The position numbers and the translations under genes are program-made. From Colwellia sp. PAMC 21821 (GTDB lineage Bacteria > Pseudomonadota > Gammaproteobacteria > Enterobacterales > Alteromonadaceae), in the NCBI RefSeq assembly GCF_002077175.1, contig NZ_CP014943.1, positions 1,612,001-1,676,000 on the forward strand: 64,000 bases of DNA, in the 5' to 3' direction. Position 1 is the stretch's first letter. Each line of letters starts with the position of its first letter. A model generated the notes under the pieces. It saw only the letters and a list, made by a program, of their open reading frames with translations, was not told the origin of the DNA and ran no database searches. Of this stretch, positions 50,626 through 60,204 are shown in pieces.

Positions 50626-52058
50626 TAGCGTTTATTAAAGAAGCGGCTTTCATGTTCAAGCTTAACCTCATCCGTGTCTGATACTAATTCAATAACAAAA
50701 CTTATATCTGTCATATAACCTTCTAGTTCGTATGGGTCAACTGAAATACTGATCGGTAAAGTATACACTTTAGCCGCTTTTACAAGCACTTCTTGTTCGC
50801 CATGCCATTTAGTATTATTAATACCTTTGATTGACAAGCGATAGCGGTTGTCTTTTTGTGATTTATTAAGAATTTTCAAGGTATATACATTCTCAATATC
50901 ACCATTAAAGTTTTCTTTTGCTAATTCATTTCTATCACGAATAATGTCCAATGATACTGGCGATCTGTTGGCCATTTCAAAAACCAATGAACTGGTCATC
51001 ACAATCAATACCAGAGCATAACCAATGAGTTTACCCCGAACAAGATGTACTTTTTTACCTTCTAATTCATGCTCAGTGGTATAACGAATTAACCCTTTGT
51101 CGTATCGCATTCGCTCCATAACATCATCACAGGCATCCACACAGGCACCACAATTAATACATTCATATTGTAAGCCGTTTCGAATATCGATACCCGTAGG
51201 GCATACCTGCACACAGAGATTACAATCGATACAATCTCCTAAACCTACATCTTTTGGCACATCTTTTCGGGTCCGTGGTCCACGATTTTCACCACGTTTT
51301 GCATCGTAAGAAACGGTTAACGTGTCTTTATCAAACATGGCTGACTGAAAACGAGCATATGGACACATGTGCAAACACATAATTTCTCGCATCCAGCCCG
51401 CATTACCATAAGTACAAAAAGCAAAAAACCATACCGTTGCAGCTAAAGCAAATGAGGCATTAAAAGTGAAAAAATCAACAAACACTTCACGCATCGGGGC
51501 AAAATAACCCGCAAAAGTAAGCGCCGTTAAAATAGAAAAGAAGCCCCAACAGAAGTGTTTTAGTGCTTTACGCCAAAATTTATTGATATTCATCGCTTGG
51601 CTATCGAGCTTTTTCCGCTGATTCGCTGTACCTTCTATTTTTTCTTCAAACCAAATAAATATGAAAGTCCAAACGGTTTGTGGACAAAGGTAGCCACACC
51701 AAACTCGCCCTAAGAAAGTGGTAATAAAGAACAGTAAAAAGGCACTAAGAATAAAAAGCCATGCCAGCAAGGTAAGATCTTGTGGCCAAAGCGTGACACT
51801 CCACAAGGTAAAGCGTTGTTCACTAATATCAAACAAAATAGCTTGATGCCCGTCGTACTGCAACCAAGGTAAAACAGCAAATAAGGCTAAAAAGAAAAAA
51901 TTCATTTTTTGGCGTAGCTTTTGAAATACACCTTTTACTTTACGGACATAAATTTGATCGCGAGGTGCATAGGCATCGCTTTTAGCGGGTTGATGAATTT
52001 GAACATTTTTAATCGGAATATGCTGACTAACTTTAATGTCTTTATCTTTTGTTTTCAA
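50625..52058 (-). CDS. ccoG: cytochrome c oxidase accessory protein CcoG (RdxA/FixG)
   Basis: A 477-residue inner-membrane protein. About five hydrophobic segments are visible, with WCGYLCPQTVWTFIFIWFEEKIEG after the second. Two 4Fe-4S motifs, CIDCNLCVQVCPTGIDIRNG and CINCGACVDACDDVM, follow. The C-terminal 110 residues are a periplasmic Ig-like domain. CcoG reduces copper for assembly of cbb3-type cytochrome oxidase. No cco structural genes are in the window. It is the first gene of the srkA/dsbA unit. Confidence 0.93.
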   Translation of the reverse strand: MKTKDKDIKVSQHIPIKNVQIHQPAKSDAYAPRDQIYVRKVKGVFQKLRQKMNFFFLALFAVLPWLQYDGHQAILFDISEQRFTLWSVTLWPQDLTLLAWLFILSAFLLFFITTFLGRVWCGYLCPQTVWTFIFIWFEEKIEGTANQRKKLDSQAMNINKFWRKALKHFCWGFFSILTALTFAGYFAPMREVFVDFFTFNASFALAATVWFFAFCTYGNAGWMREIMCLHMCPYARFQSAMFDKDTLTVSYDAKRGENRGPRTRKDVPKDVGLGDCIDCNLCVQVCPTGIDIRNGLQYECINCGACVDACDDVMERMRYDKGLIRYTTEHELEGKKVHLVRGKLIGYALVLIVMTSSLVFEMANRSPVSLDIIRDRNELAKENFNGDIENVYTLKILNKSQKDNRYRLSIKGINNTKWHGEQEVLVKAAKVYTLPISISVDPYELEGYMTDISFVIELVSDTDEVKLEHESRFFNKR

Positions 52059-52280
52059 AGCGGATCCTTTATGTCGGTAATACCAGATAATTATAACGGA
52101 TTAGCCGCTGTTACCCATCAATAAAATAGCAAAATATTGCTTTGTTAGTATAAAATTGATTACTCTAGAGCTATTCACATGACATTTCGTCTACAAAAAC
52201 AATAATACTATGTGTGGTTGCTTCAATAACAACAATTAATTGTTAGTTATTTGTGCGCCCCGAAGATTATAAGGCAAGGT

Positions 52281-52637
52281 ATGAAAAAATTATTGATCTT
52301 GATCGTGGCTGGTGCGATATATTTTCATTTTTATCCCAATGAAAAACTTAACAACTGGGTATTTGAACAAAAAGAATTTGTGCTGAGTCACTTTTCAGAT
52401 GCTACGGATACCAAGGTGCGCCTAAAGTCAGATAAAATATATCAAGACTTAGCGAAAGATTTTGGCCAATTTAACAGCCAAGAAAAAGCATACGTCGCTG
52501 AAATCACTAGCAGTCGTGAAAAAGTAAAAAGCTTTAACGAGCAATACTGTAAAAGTAAAAAACAAACACCAAAATTACATCGAGATAATTTAACTAAGGT
52601 GTGCCTCTCAATTAGCAAATATAGTAATTTATTGTAG
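52281..52637 (+). CDS. small exported or membrane-anchored protein, unknown
   Basis: 118 residues from ATG 52281, which is preceded by AAGGCAAGGT; an upstream GTG at 52251 is unlikely. Residues 1-18 (KKLLILIVAGAIYFHFY) are a hydrophobic anchor or signal. The rest is charged and helical with two Cys (QYCKSKK and KVCLSIS). It was not recognised. It is divergent from ccoG and convergent with hutF, as a single-gene unit. Confidence 0.6.
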   Translation: MKKLLILIVAGAIYFHFYPNEKLNNWVFEQKEFVLSHFSDATDTKVRLKSDKIYQDLAKDFGQFNSQEKAYVAEITSSREKVKSFNEQYCKSKKQTPKLHRDNLTKVCLSISKYSNLL

Positions 52638-52733
52638 TAATAGATTATCGTAATTGATGATATTAATAGATGGTAGTAAATTTAATTGCTACCAGATGAG
52701 CCTTAGCAGAGAATCAAGACGATTAGGTTCCTA

Positions 52734-52806
52734 ATACCAATTGAAATAAATAATCGATCATTTTAAGGCGGTTTAAAATTGGTCAATAGCTTATTACATT
52801 TGGTAT
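52734..52806. repeat. MITE-like repeat, copy 3 (short)
   Basis: A 73-base element with 16-base terminal inverted repeats, ATACCAATTGAAATAA at the left and the reverse complement of ATACCAAATGTAATAA at the right (two mismatches). The interior AATTGGTCAATA resembles copies 1 and 2. It lies between the small protein gene and hutF. Confidence 0.65.
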
Positions 52807-52838
52807 AACTAATCGTCTATACGCGATAATCGTATACG

Positions 52839-54206
52839 TTAAGCTGAAATCTTAGCTAATAATTGTGCAAAATTATCTGCGCTTTCCTGCTCTAAAGCAT
52901 GCGCTGTTCCACTAATCACCCAACGTCCATTAACCATTACGTCTAATACCGGATTACGCTGGCTAGCAAATATCACGCTGTCGAGTAGATGAAGGTCGTC
53001 GTGGGCAAATAAGCGTAAATGGCTGTCATCTAAAACCAATAAATCAGCCTGCTTGCCAATAGCGAGTGCACCGGTATTACTATTGGTACTTTGTGCCCCG
53101 CCGGCAGCAGCTTTTTGCCACAAATTAAGCCCGACAGACTTTTGTTTGCTAGTGGCTAGCATTGCACGTTGCTGCTTACTTAAACGTTGCGCATATTCAA
53201 GCCAGCGTAACTCTTCGATGGGGTTGACCGAAATGTGGCTATCAGAACCAATAGCAAAAGTGCCATTTTCCATCAAGAATTCATTGGTCGGGAATATACC
53301 ATCCCCTAAATTAGCTTCTGTCGTAGGGCAAATACCGGCGATTGCTTGACTAGCAATAATCCCCTTGCGCTCTGCTTCATCAATATGCGTGGCGTGAATT
53401 AAACACCAATATTGGTCTAAATCGGCATTGTCGAGTAACCATTGCACAGGTCTTTGGCCATAATGAGCTAAACAGTCATCGACTTCTTTTTGCTGCTCCG
53501 CAATATGAATATGGATCGGGGCTTGTGCATCAAGTGCTCGAACATGCTCAACAGCCGCTAACAATGAGCTTTTATCAACTGCACGCAAAGAATGCGGTGC
53601 AATACCCACATTACAATTAGGCTGTAATTGCGCCAGTTCAAAACAATCACTGACTAAGTCATTAAATTGTTCAACTGAATTAATGAAACGTTTCTGACCT
53701 TCAGTCGCGGCTTGTGGGCCAAAACCACTAAAGCGATACAAGACCGGCAATAATGTTAAACCAATGCCTGATTGCTTGGCAGCTGCAAAAATAGCTTCTG
53801 CCATAGTGGCCAGTTTTTCATGGTTTTGGCCGTCAATATCATGATGCAAATAATGAAACTCAGCAACACGGGTATAGCCCATTTTCAACATTTCAATATA
53901 GAGCTGTTGTGCAATGACTTGCGCATCTTCTGAGGTTAGTTGCCCCAAAAATTTATACATAATATTACGCCAAGTCCAAAAGCTGTCTTGGCCTTCACTG
54001 CCTTGCTCACTGAACCCAGCAAAAGCACGTTGAAAAGCATGAGAGTGACAATTCACCATGCCCGGAATTACCACGCCATTTGCTCGCTCTGCGCCGTCAA
54101 GATAACCCGCGGTAATATCGGTAATAACGCCGTGTTCAATGGTCAAGGTTTGCTCGCTCGCCCAGCCATCAGCTAATAATATTTTTTTAGCAAAAAGTTT
54201 CATCAA
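52839..54206 (-). CDS. hutF: formimidoylglutamate deiminase
   Basis: A 455-residue amidohydrolase. MVNCHSHAFQRAFAGF supplies the metal H-x-H. VAEFHYLHHD, GIAPHSLRAVD, HIHIAEQQKEVDDC and FAIGSDSHISVNPIEELRWLEYAQRL are HutF hallmarks. It removes ammonia from N-formimino-L-glutamate to give N-formyl-L-glutamate in the five-step histidine-degradation route. It is cytoplasmic. It sits nine bases after hutG in a two-gene unit on the minus strand. hutH, hutU and hutI are not in the window. Confidence 0.92.
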   Translation of the reverse strand: MMKLFAKKILLADGWASEQTLTIEHGVITDITAGYLDGAERANGVVIPGMVNCHSHAFQRAFAGFSEQGSEGQDSFWTWRNIMYKFLGQLTSEDAQVIAQQLYIEMLKMGYTRVAEFHYLHHDIDGQNHEKLATMAEAIFAAAKQSGIGLTLLPVLYRFSGFGPQAATEGQKRFINSVEQFNDLVSDCFELAQLQPNCNVGIAPHSLRAVDKSSLLAAVEHVRALDAQAPIHIHIAEQQKEVDDCLAHYGQRPVQWLLDNADLDQYWCLIHATHIDEAERKGIIASQAIAGICPTTEANLGDGIFPTNEFLMENGTFAIGSDSHISVNPIEELRWLEYAQRLSKQQRAMLATSKQKSVGLNLWQKAAAGGAQSTNSNTGALAIGKQADLLVLDDSHLRLFAHDDLHLLDSVIFASQRNPVLDVMVNGRWVISGTAHALEQESADNFAQLLAKISA

Positions 54207-54215
54207 TACCTACCA

Positions 54216-55022
54216 TTAATTCGTAGCGTTTTTATTTGAAGTTGCAGCAAAAGTTATCAGTGCTTTCACTAACGCTTCAAGTTTAGGTTGAACTTGCATA
54301 GCAAGAGTTTCGTTATATGTCATGGCTTGCTCATTCATATAAGTGAACTGCGAAAGTTCTAGCTGAATAGCATGAAAGTCATTATCAGGTTGGCCGAATG
54401 CGCGCGTAATATAGCCACCTTTAAATCGGCCATTACACACCATAGTATAAGGAGCGTAATCTAAACCGACCAAGATTGAAATTAATTCAGCCGCACAACT
54501 TTTACCGTCAGCATTGCCAAAATTAAAATCAGGTAATTGACCTTGAAAAAATCTCGGCACATGTGATTGAATTGAATGTGCCTCAAGCAACACGGCTTGA
54601 CCGAATTCGGCTTTAATTGCCTGCATGGTCGACTTTAGAGCCTGATGATAAGGCTGCCAATAGTTTTTAACACGTTCGGTTATTTGTTCAGCAGTAGGCG
54701 CACATCCCTCTTTATATAAAGGCGATAAATCAAATGCGGTAGTAGGACAAAGCTCAGTATTATTAGCACCAGGATATAAATCAACACCATCAGGATCACG
54801 GTTTAAGTCAATGACATAACGGTTATATTTAGGAATTAATATATAAGCGCCAAGCGCTTTTGCAAAAGAATACAAGCGATCCATATACCAATCAGTATCG
54901 GCAACTTCACGGCCTTTCGCTGTCATAACCTGTGCAATATCTTCCGGTATTTCTTCACCATTGTGTGGCATGCTTATAAGCAAAGGCACAGAGCCTTTAA
55001 TTAAGGTGTAGCTGTCTAACAT
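54216..55022 (-). CDS. hutG: N-formylglutamate deformylase
   Basis: A 268-residue N-formylglutamate amidohydrolase-family protein. PLLISMPHNGEEIP, DTDWYMDRLYSFA, RYVIDLNRDPDG, LLEAHSIQSHVPRFF and IQLELSQFTYM contain the conserved metal-binding and substrate residues. It splits N-formyl-L-glutamate into formate and glutamate, the step after HutF. It is first in the hutG-hutF unit, with a HutC-type palindrome 15 bases upstream of its start. Confidence 0.92.
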   Translation of the reverse strand: MLDSYTLIKGSVPLLISMPHNGEEIPEDIAQVMTAKGREVADTDWYMDRLYSFAKALGAYILIPKYNRYVIDLNRDPDGVDLYPGANNTELCPTTAFDLSPLYKEGCAPTAEQITERVKNYWQPYHQALKSTMQAIKAEFGQAVLLEAHSIQSHVPRFFQGQLPDFNFGNADGKSCAAELISILVGLDYAPYTMVCNGRFKGGYITRAFGQPDNDFHAIQLELSQFTYMNEQAMTYNETLAMQVQPKLEALVKALITFAATSNKNATN

Positions 55023-55036
55023 TCATCCCCCTTAGA

Positions 55037-55048
55037 TTGTATATACAA
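55037..55048. promoter_or_regulatory. putative HutC operator
   Basis: TTGTATATACAA, a perfect 12-base palindrome just upstream of hutG. It matches the TTGTAT-ATACAA form of HutC binding sites known in proteobacteria. This would let urocanate induce hutG-hutF. The remaining gap up to the Prx-Grx gene (55049-55366) shows no other clear motif. Confidence 0.65.
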
Positions 55049-55366
55049 CTTCATTAAAGTTAATTTACCACCTCAGTAATAAAACAGGAAATTATTTCTC
55101 GCTTTAGCTAGTCATTCGTTTTGTTAATATTTTCAAAATCAGGACATATCCTCAGCTAAATCAAAGGTGGCCGAAGTGTTGATACTGGCAGTAAAACTTC
55201 TTAAGATAAGATAAACATTTTATAAAAAGTGTTATCTAAAATGATGCCAATCGATTTTATCAATCATAAAGTACAATATTAATCACTTTATTTAAATTAG
55301 AACTTATTCGATAATAGCCACATATCGAGCAACACCACTATTTTAGAAACTATAAACGGAGCCATT

Positions 55367-56095
55367 ATGTTAGAAAATAAAGAGCAACAAAAAGTCCCTA
55401 ATGTTACTTTCACATTAAGAGCAAACGACGAGTGGACAACGCGCAGTAGTGATGAAATTTTTAACGATAAAACTGTCGTAGTTTTTTCATTACCTGGTGC
55501 TTTTACACCTACTTGTTCATCGTCACATTTACCACGCTACAACGAATTAGCACCAACGCTATTCAAAAACGGCGTTGATGAAATTATTTGTATGTCAGTT
55601 AATGACACGTTCGTAATGAACGCTTGGGCAGAGCATCAAGACGCCGACAATATTAGTTTTATTCCTGACGGTAACGGTCAATTTACTGATGCTATGGGCA
55701 TGTTAGTAGACAAAGCTGATATTGGTTTTGGCAAACGTAGCTGGCGTTATGCGATGCTAGTTAAAAATGGCATCATTGAAAAAATGTTTATCGAACCTGA
55801 CTTACCAGGCGACCCGTTTGAAGTTTCTGACGCCGACACTATGTTAAAGCATATTAATCCGTCAGCATGTCAAACATCAGCTATTACCGTTTTTAGCAAG
55901 CCAACTTGCCCATATTGCAAAAAAGCAAAAGCATTGTTAACTGAAAAAGGCTTAACATTTGAAGAATTAGAAGTCGGTAAAGATGTTAACTTAACCATGT
56001 TTAAAGCGATCACTAACTCAGACACTGTACCGCAAGTATTTATCGACGGAAAAAATATTGGTGGCAGCGAAGCTTTAGAAGCTCACTTTAGTTAA
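55367..56095 (+). CDS. peroxiredoxin-5/glutaredoxin fusion (hybrid Prx-Grx)
   Basis: A 242-residue two-domain protein. Residues 1-160 are an atypical peroxiredoxin with the peroxidatic Cys at C50 in PGAFTPTCSSSHLP. Residues 170-242 are a glutaredoxin with the dithiol site C181-P-Y-C184 and the GSH loop DTVPQVFIDGKNIGGSEAL. This fusion, known from Haemophilus and marine gammaproteobacteria, reduces peroxides using glutathione directly. It is cytoplasmic and monocistronic with a good terminator. No OxyR-binding motif was recognised upstream. Confidence 0.93.
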   Translation: MLENKEQQKVPNVTFTLRANDEWTTRSSDEIFNDKTVVVFSLPGAFTPTCSSSHLPRYNELAPTLFKNGVDEIICMSVNDTFVMNAWAEHQDADNISFIPDGNGQFTDAMGMLVDKADIGFGKRSWRYAMLVKNGIIEKMFIEPDLPGDPFEVSDADTMLKHINPSACQTSAITVFSKPTCPYCKKAKALLTEKGLTFEELEVGKDVNLTMFKAITNSDTVPQVFIDGKNIGGSEALEAHFS

Positions 56096-56135
56096 TACGC
56101 AGTGAACAAAATAAGCTAAATTTAGCTTAACCACT

Positions 56136-56163
56136 AAAAAACGACGCAATAGCGTCGTTTTTT
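56136..56163 (+). terminator. rho-independent terminator of the Prx-Grx gene
   Basis: Stem AAAAAACGACGC/GCGTCGTTTTTT with a four-base loop and a long T-tract. Confidence 0.88.
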
Positions 56164-56231
56164 GTTTTAGCTTTTTAACTATTTAACTTCGCCATGGTAG
56201 AATAACGTTTAAAATTGCTAAGGCCGAACAT

Positions 56232-56474
56232 ATGGATAATCAACCCTACAACCCATTGCACGGGTTAACGTTAAAAGTTATCGTGACACAATTAGTCGAA
56301 CACTTTGGTTTCCCTTACCTTGGCAAGGAAATAAAAATTCGTTGTTTTACCGATGATCCTAGTATTAACTCAAGCTTAAAATTTCTTAGAAAAACTCCAT
56401 GGGCTAGAGAAAAAGTTGAGGCGCTTTATATTCAAAACAAAAGTAAACTCAGCGATGAAAACGAACCTGCATGA
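56232..56474 (+). CDS. VF530 family (DUF2132) DNA-binding protein
   Basis: An 80-residue protein. NPLHGLTLKVIVTQLVEHFGFPYLG and IRCFTDDPSINSSLKFLRKTPWAREKVEALYI are the full DUF2132/VF530 signature. The family is named from a Vibrio fischeri structure and thought to bind DNA, based on fold and charge. It is a short single gene between the Prx-Grx gene and purU, 87 bases before the latter. Confidence 0.9.
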   Translation: MDNQPYNPLHGLTLKVIVTQLVEHFGFPYLGKEIKIRCFTDDPSINSSLKFLRKTPWAREKVEALYIQNKSKLSDENEPA

Positions 56475-56561
56475 ATTGGCATTAATATATAGCACAAAAG
56501 TATTTATCAAAATGGCATTAAAGTGCCAAACTGCTGACATACAACCAAAGAATTTTTTCAT

Positions 56562-57422
56562 ATGACAAAAACCCATCATTACATTTTAACTTGGCAGTGC
56601 CCCGATACTTCCGGCGTGCTAGCAAAAGTCAGCCAAAGTTTATTCAAACACGGCGCTTTTATTACTGAAACTAGCCAATACAGTGATCCCTATACTGATA
56701 CATTTTTTTCTCGTATTGCTTTTGATGACCGAGAGCTTACCGTCAGTTTTGATGAGTTTAGCCAAGCCATTGAGCTGCTAGCAAAACCTTTAAATATGCA
56801 CTATCACCTGCGAGAAAGAGATAACTTCCCGAATGTAGTAATTGCTGTTTCTAAAGATGATCACTGCTTAGTTTCATTGCTAACAAAATGGAAAGCGGGT
56901 GCTTTACCCGTGAATATCGTTGCGATCACTTCAAATCATCAAGACTGCCAGGCGCTTGCACAATGGCATAATGTGCCATTTCATCATCTACCGGTGAATA
57001 AAGAAAATAAAGCACAGCAAGAACAAGCCTTACTCGATATTTATCAGCAATATAATGGTGATTTACTGGTACTTGCTCGCTATATGCAAATATTATCGGA
57101 TGAACTGTGTAACAGCTTACGTGGCCAAGCCATTAATATTCACCACTCTTTTTTACCCAGCTTTAAAGGCGCAAAACCTTATCATCAAGCTCATAAACGT
57201 GGTGTTAAAATTATTGGCGCAACAGCACATTACGTGACAGCAGACCTTGATGAAGGCCCAATCATCGTTCAAGAAGTTAAACCTATCAACCATGCTTTTA
57301 CCATTGAGCAAATGGTACATTTAGGTCACGATTTAGAAGCAACAGCTTTGTGCCATGCTGTAAAAATGCATGTCGAGCAACGCATCTGTATCAATAAAGA
57401 TAAAACCGTTATTTTAAATTAA
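56562..57422 (+). CDS. purU: formyltetrahydrofolate deformylase
   Basis: A 286-residue protein. The N-terminal ACT domain (residues 5-85, YILTWQCPDTSGVLAKVSQSLFKHGAFI) is followed by a formyltransferase domain with the N-x-H pair in INIHHSFLPSFKGAKPYHQA and the Asp in TADLDEGPIIVQ. PurU hydrolyses 10-formyl-THF to THF and formate; the ACT domain senses Gly and Met in E. coli. It is similar in length to E. coli PurU (280). It is monocistronic. Confidence 0.93.
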   Translation: MTKTHHYILTWQCPDTSGVLAKVSQSLFKHGAFITETSQYSDPYTDTFFSRIAFDDRELTVSFDEFSQAIELLAKPLNMHYHLRERDNFPNVVIAVSKDDHCLVSLLTKWKAGALPVNIVAITSNHQDCQALAQWHNVPFHHLPVNKENKAQQEQALLDIYQQYNGDLLVLARYMQILSDELCNSLRGQAINIHHSFLPSFKGAKPYHQAHKRGVKIIGATAHYVTADLDEGPIIVQEVKPINHAFTIEQMVHLGHDLEATALCHAVKMHVEQRICINKDKTVILN

Positions 57423-57514
57423 ATTTAATCTGAACGTTCGCTGCTAAGGCTTACTTTCAAGCTGTTTTATTCAGTTAACTCTGCTACATTGGAGCACAAA
57501 TATCTAGTCAACAT

Positions 57515-59320
57515 TTGTGCGCCAATATGATCCAATATCAAATATCTCCTTGCAACCCAAATAGTCACTTATTTGAGGTTTTATTATCTTTTGAAAGTAC
57601 CCCTGGACAAAGCTATACCTTAACTTTACCTGCTTGGTTACCTGGCAGTTATATGATCCGCGACTTTGCCAAGAACATTACCGAAATTTGCGCCAATGAC
57701 AACAATCAGCAAGCTATTAGCTTAAGTAAAATAGACAAACAGACTTGGACATTACAAGCAAGCGATGAACAAGTTCAGGTACGCTATCAAGTATTTGCTT
57801 TTGACTTATCAGTACGCACCGCTTATTTAGATAGCCTGCGCGGTTTTTTCAATGGCAGCTCAACATTTCTGCAAGTACAAGAGTTAAGTGAGTTGGCATG
57901 TGAACTAACGATACAACCATCAAAGTTAACTGAACATAACCAATGGCGAGTAGCGACGGGACTGCCAAGAGCGCAAGGCACAGAAAAATATCAGTTCGGT
58001 CAATACATTGCCGATAATTATCAACACCTAATCGACTGCCCAGTAGCGATAGGTGAGTTTGACAGCACAGAATTTACTGTCGAAGGCGTGGTACATCACT
58101 TAGTTTTCACCAGCAAGCATTACGGAGATACTGAACGATTAGCAGCTGATATTAGTAAGCTATGCCAACACCACATAAGTATATTTGGTGAAGCGCCTTT
58201 TAAAGAGTACTGGTTTATTACCCATTTACTTGCCAATGGTTTTGGCGGTTTAGAGCACAAAAACTCGACCATTTTACAGGCCAGTCGTTTTGACTTACCC
58301 AACCCGCAACAATCATCGACGGAGCGTTCTGAAGATTATAAAACCTTCTTAAGCTTATGCTCACATGAATATTTCCATGCTTGGAATGTTTGTCGAATAA
58401 AACCGAAAGAATTTGTGCCCTACAATTTAAAGCAAGAAAGCTATACTAAGCAATTGTGGGCATTCGAAGGGATAACGTCTTACTATGATGACTTTTCACT
58501 TTATCGCACGGGTTTGATTGATTTCGAACAATATTTAGCCATATTAGCGAAAGCAGCCACACGAGTAAACCGAGGTGTAGGTGAGTTGAAACAAAGCGTA
58601 ACCGCTTCAAGCTTTGACGCTTGGACCAAGTTTTATCAACAAGGTCCTGATGCCGTTAACAACATTGTAAGTTACTACGTTAAAGGCTCTTTAATTGCAC
58701 TTTGGCTAGACTTAACTATTCGCAGTAAATCGAATGGCCAGTATAGTTTAGACACATTAATGCGAGAGTTATGGATCCATTTCGGACGCACGAATATCGG
58801 TACCAGTGAAGAAGACTTTATCAACATTGCTAACCTGCTTTGTGGCGAAGATATTTCATCAACATTTAAGCACTATTTATACAGCAACGAACGCATAGAT
58901 TTAAGCTCTGAGCTGGCAAGTTATGGCGTAGAACTGCAAAAACAAAAATTCAAAAAATTAAATAGTGTAGAAACGACTTCTGCAGTGCATTACCACGCCT
59001 ACTTGGGTGCGCAATATAAAGCACAAAACTTTGGTTTAACAATCACCCAAGTACTAGAAAACTCACCTGCCGCAAAAGCAGGCTTAGCGGTGAACGATAT
59101 TCTTATTGCCGTAGACAAAGTCAAAGTTACAGAGCAATCACTGCAAGCACTATTTGATCACCTCCCCGCTGACAGTGAGCTAGCTTGCCATTTCTTTCGT
59201 GATGATCAGTTACTAAGCTCGACAATAACAGTGACTGACTCACCACTAGCTGGCATAGCGTTTACAGTCATCGATGAAAAATTAGTGAAACGTTGGAAGG
59301 ATATTATATCGACCGAATAA
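57515..59320 (+). CDS. M61 family aminopeptidase with PDZ domain
   Basis: A 601-residue protein. YTLTLPAWLPGSYMIRDFAKNI is the N-terminal family motif. The zinc site is H284-E285-x2-H288 (in CSHEYFHAWNV) with the third ligand in LWAFEGITSYYDDFSL. A PDZ domain lies at about residues 505-575 (ITQVLENSPAAKAGLAVNDILIAVD). It has no signal peptide, so it is cytoplasmic. M61 relatives are glycyl aminopeptidases. GTG 57515 or ATG 57527 may be the start. It is monocistronic. Confidence 0.9.
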   Translation: MCANMIQYQISPCNPNSHLFEVLLSFESTPGQSYTLTLPAWLPGSYMIRDFAKNITEICANDNNQQAISLSKIDKQTWTLQASDEQVQVRYQVFAFDLSVRTAYLDSLRGFFNGSSTFLQVQELSELACELTIQPSKLTEHNQWRVATGLPRAQGTEKYQFGQYIADNYQHLIDCPVAIGEFDSTEFTVEGVVHHLVFTSKHYGDTERLAADISKLCQHHISIFGEAPFKEYWFITHLLANGFGGLEHKNSTILQASRFDLPNPQQSSTERSEDYKTFLSLCSHEYFHAWNVCRIKPKEFVPYNLKQESYTKQLWAFEGITSYYDDFSLYRTGLIDFEQYLAILAKAATRVNRGVGELKQSVTASSFDAWTKFYQQGPDAVNNIVSYYVKGSLIALWLDLTIRSKSNGQYSLDTLMRELWIHFGRTNIGTSEEDFINIANLLCGEDISSTFKHYLYSNERIDLSSELASYGVELQKQKFKKLNSVETTSAVHYHAYLGAQYKAQNFGLTITQVLENSPAAKAGLAVNDILIAVDKVKVTEQSLQALFDHLPADSELACHFFRDDQLLSSTITVTDSPLAGIAFTVIDEKLVKRWKDIISTE

Positions 59321-59474
59321 TCTATACTTGTAAACTCATGCGTACCGTATTACTGACAACATTTAGCGAATATACTCGTCATTATTATAGTGCGCATTAT
59401 CGAGTTATGGTAAAAATTAACTTATTATTAACTTATCCGAGATTCGCTTAACTTCTAACTTAAGTAAGTACATT

Positions 59475-60008
59475 ATGATTAATTTGAAACGTATCCACCA
59501 TGTGGCTTATCGATGTAAAGATGCAAAAGAAACCGTTGATTGGTATCAAAAACATTTAAACATGGAACTCACCGTTGCTATTGCAGAAAATGAGGTGCCA
59601 TCAACAAAAGCGCCAGATCCATACATGCATATATTTTTAGACGCTGGCATGGGCAATGTTTTAGCATTTTTTGAGATCCCCAATTCTCCTGAAATGGGCC
59701 GCGATGAAAACACACCACAATGGGTGCAACACATTGCCTTAGAAGTTGAAGATGTTGACGCTTTAGTTGCAGCAAAAAACGATTTGCAAGCGCTTGGCTT
59801 AGACATTTTAGGCCCGGTTAATCATGGTGTATTTAAATCTATTTATTTCTTTGATCCAAATGGTCACCGCTTAGAATTGGCGGCAAATACCGGCACAACA
59901 GCGCAATATGACGAACTTAAACGGGTAGCATCGTTAATGGTTGAGGAATGGTCAAAAACCAAAATAGCGCCAACTCATGCCGCTTGGTTACATGAATTAG
60001 ACGATTAA
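59475..60008 (+). CDS. VOC family (glyoxalase/dioxygenase-like) protein
   Basis: A 177-residue protein with two beta-alpha-beta-beta-beta modules. IHHVAYRCKDAKETVDWYQKHLNM opens the first and QHIALEVEDVDALVAAKNDL the second, which ends FFDPNGHRLELAANTG. The His and Glu positions fit a divalent-metal site as in glyoxalase I and extradiol dioxygenases. The substrate is unknown. It is a single gene followed by a 610-base non-coding stretch that carries the predicted sRNA. Confidence 0.83.
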   Translation: MINLKRIHHVAYRCKDAKETVDWYQKHLNMELTVAIAENEVPSTKAPDPYMHIFLDAGMGNVLAFFEIPNSPEMGRDENTPQWVQHIALEVEDVDALVAAKNDLQALGLDILGPVNHGVFKSIYFFDPNGHRLELAANTGTTAQYDELKRVASLMVEEWSKTKIAPTHAAWLHELDD

Positions 60009-60040
60009 GAGTTTGAAATAGCACTCGTTTTTCAGAATTT

Positions 60041-60046
60041 TGTAAG
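60041..60046 (+). promoter_or_regulatory. possible UvrY/GacA half-site
   Basis: TGTAAG, the left half of the GacA/UvrY box TGTAAG-N6-CTTACA; the right half is not conserved here. It lies about 160 bases upstream of the predicted sRNA start, in the range where this activator binds csrB-type promoters. Confidence 0.3.
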
Positions 60047-60170
60047 ACATTGACCATTTGAACTTAGCGTAAAAAAATAAAATTACATTTATTAACATAA
60101 TTATTACACTTAAAAACAAAGACTTGCTGAAAATTTGATTTTAGTACAACAAATAAACGAAAAAAACAGC

Positions 60171-60198
60171 TTGATGCTTTATCAAACTAACGTAAAGT
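60171..60198 (+). promoter_or_regulatory. predicted promoter of the Csr-type sRNA
   Basis: TTGATG at 60171-60176 and TAAAGT at 60193-60198, spaced by 16 bases. Each box matches the sigma-70 consensus at four of six positions. This places transcription start near 60205. Confidence 0.4.
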
Positions 60199-60204
60199 AT
60201 GGGG

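Noticed and set aside
55049..55366. OxyR site upstream of the Prx-Grx fusion
   Set aside because: No ATAG-N7-CTAT pattern could be found.
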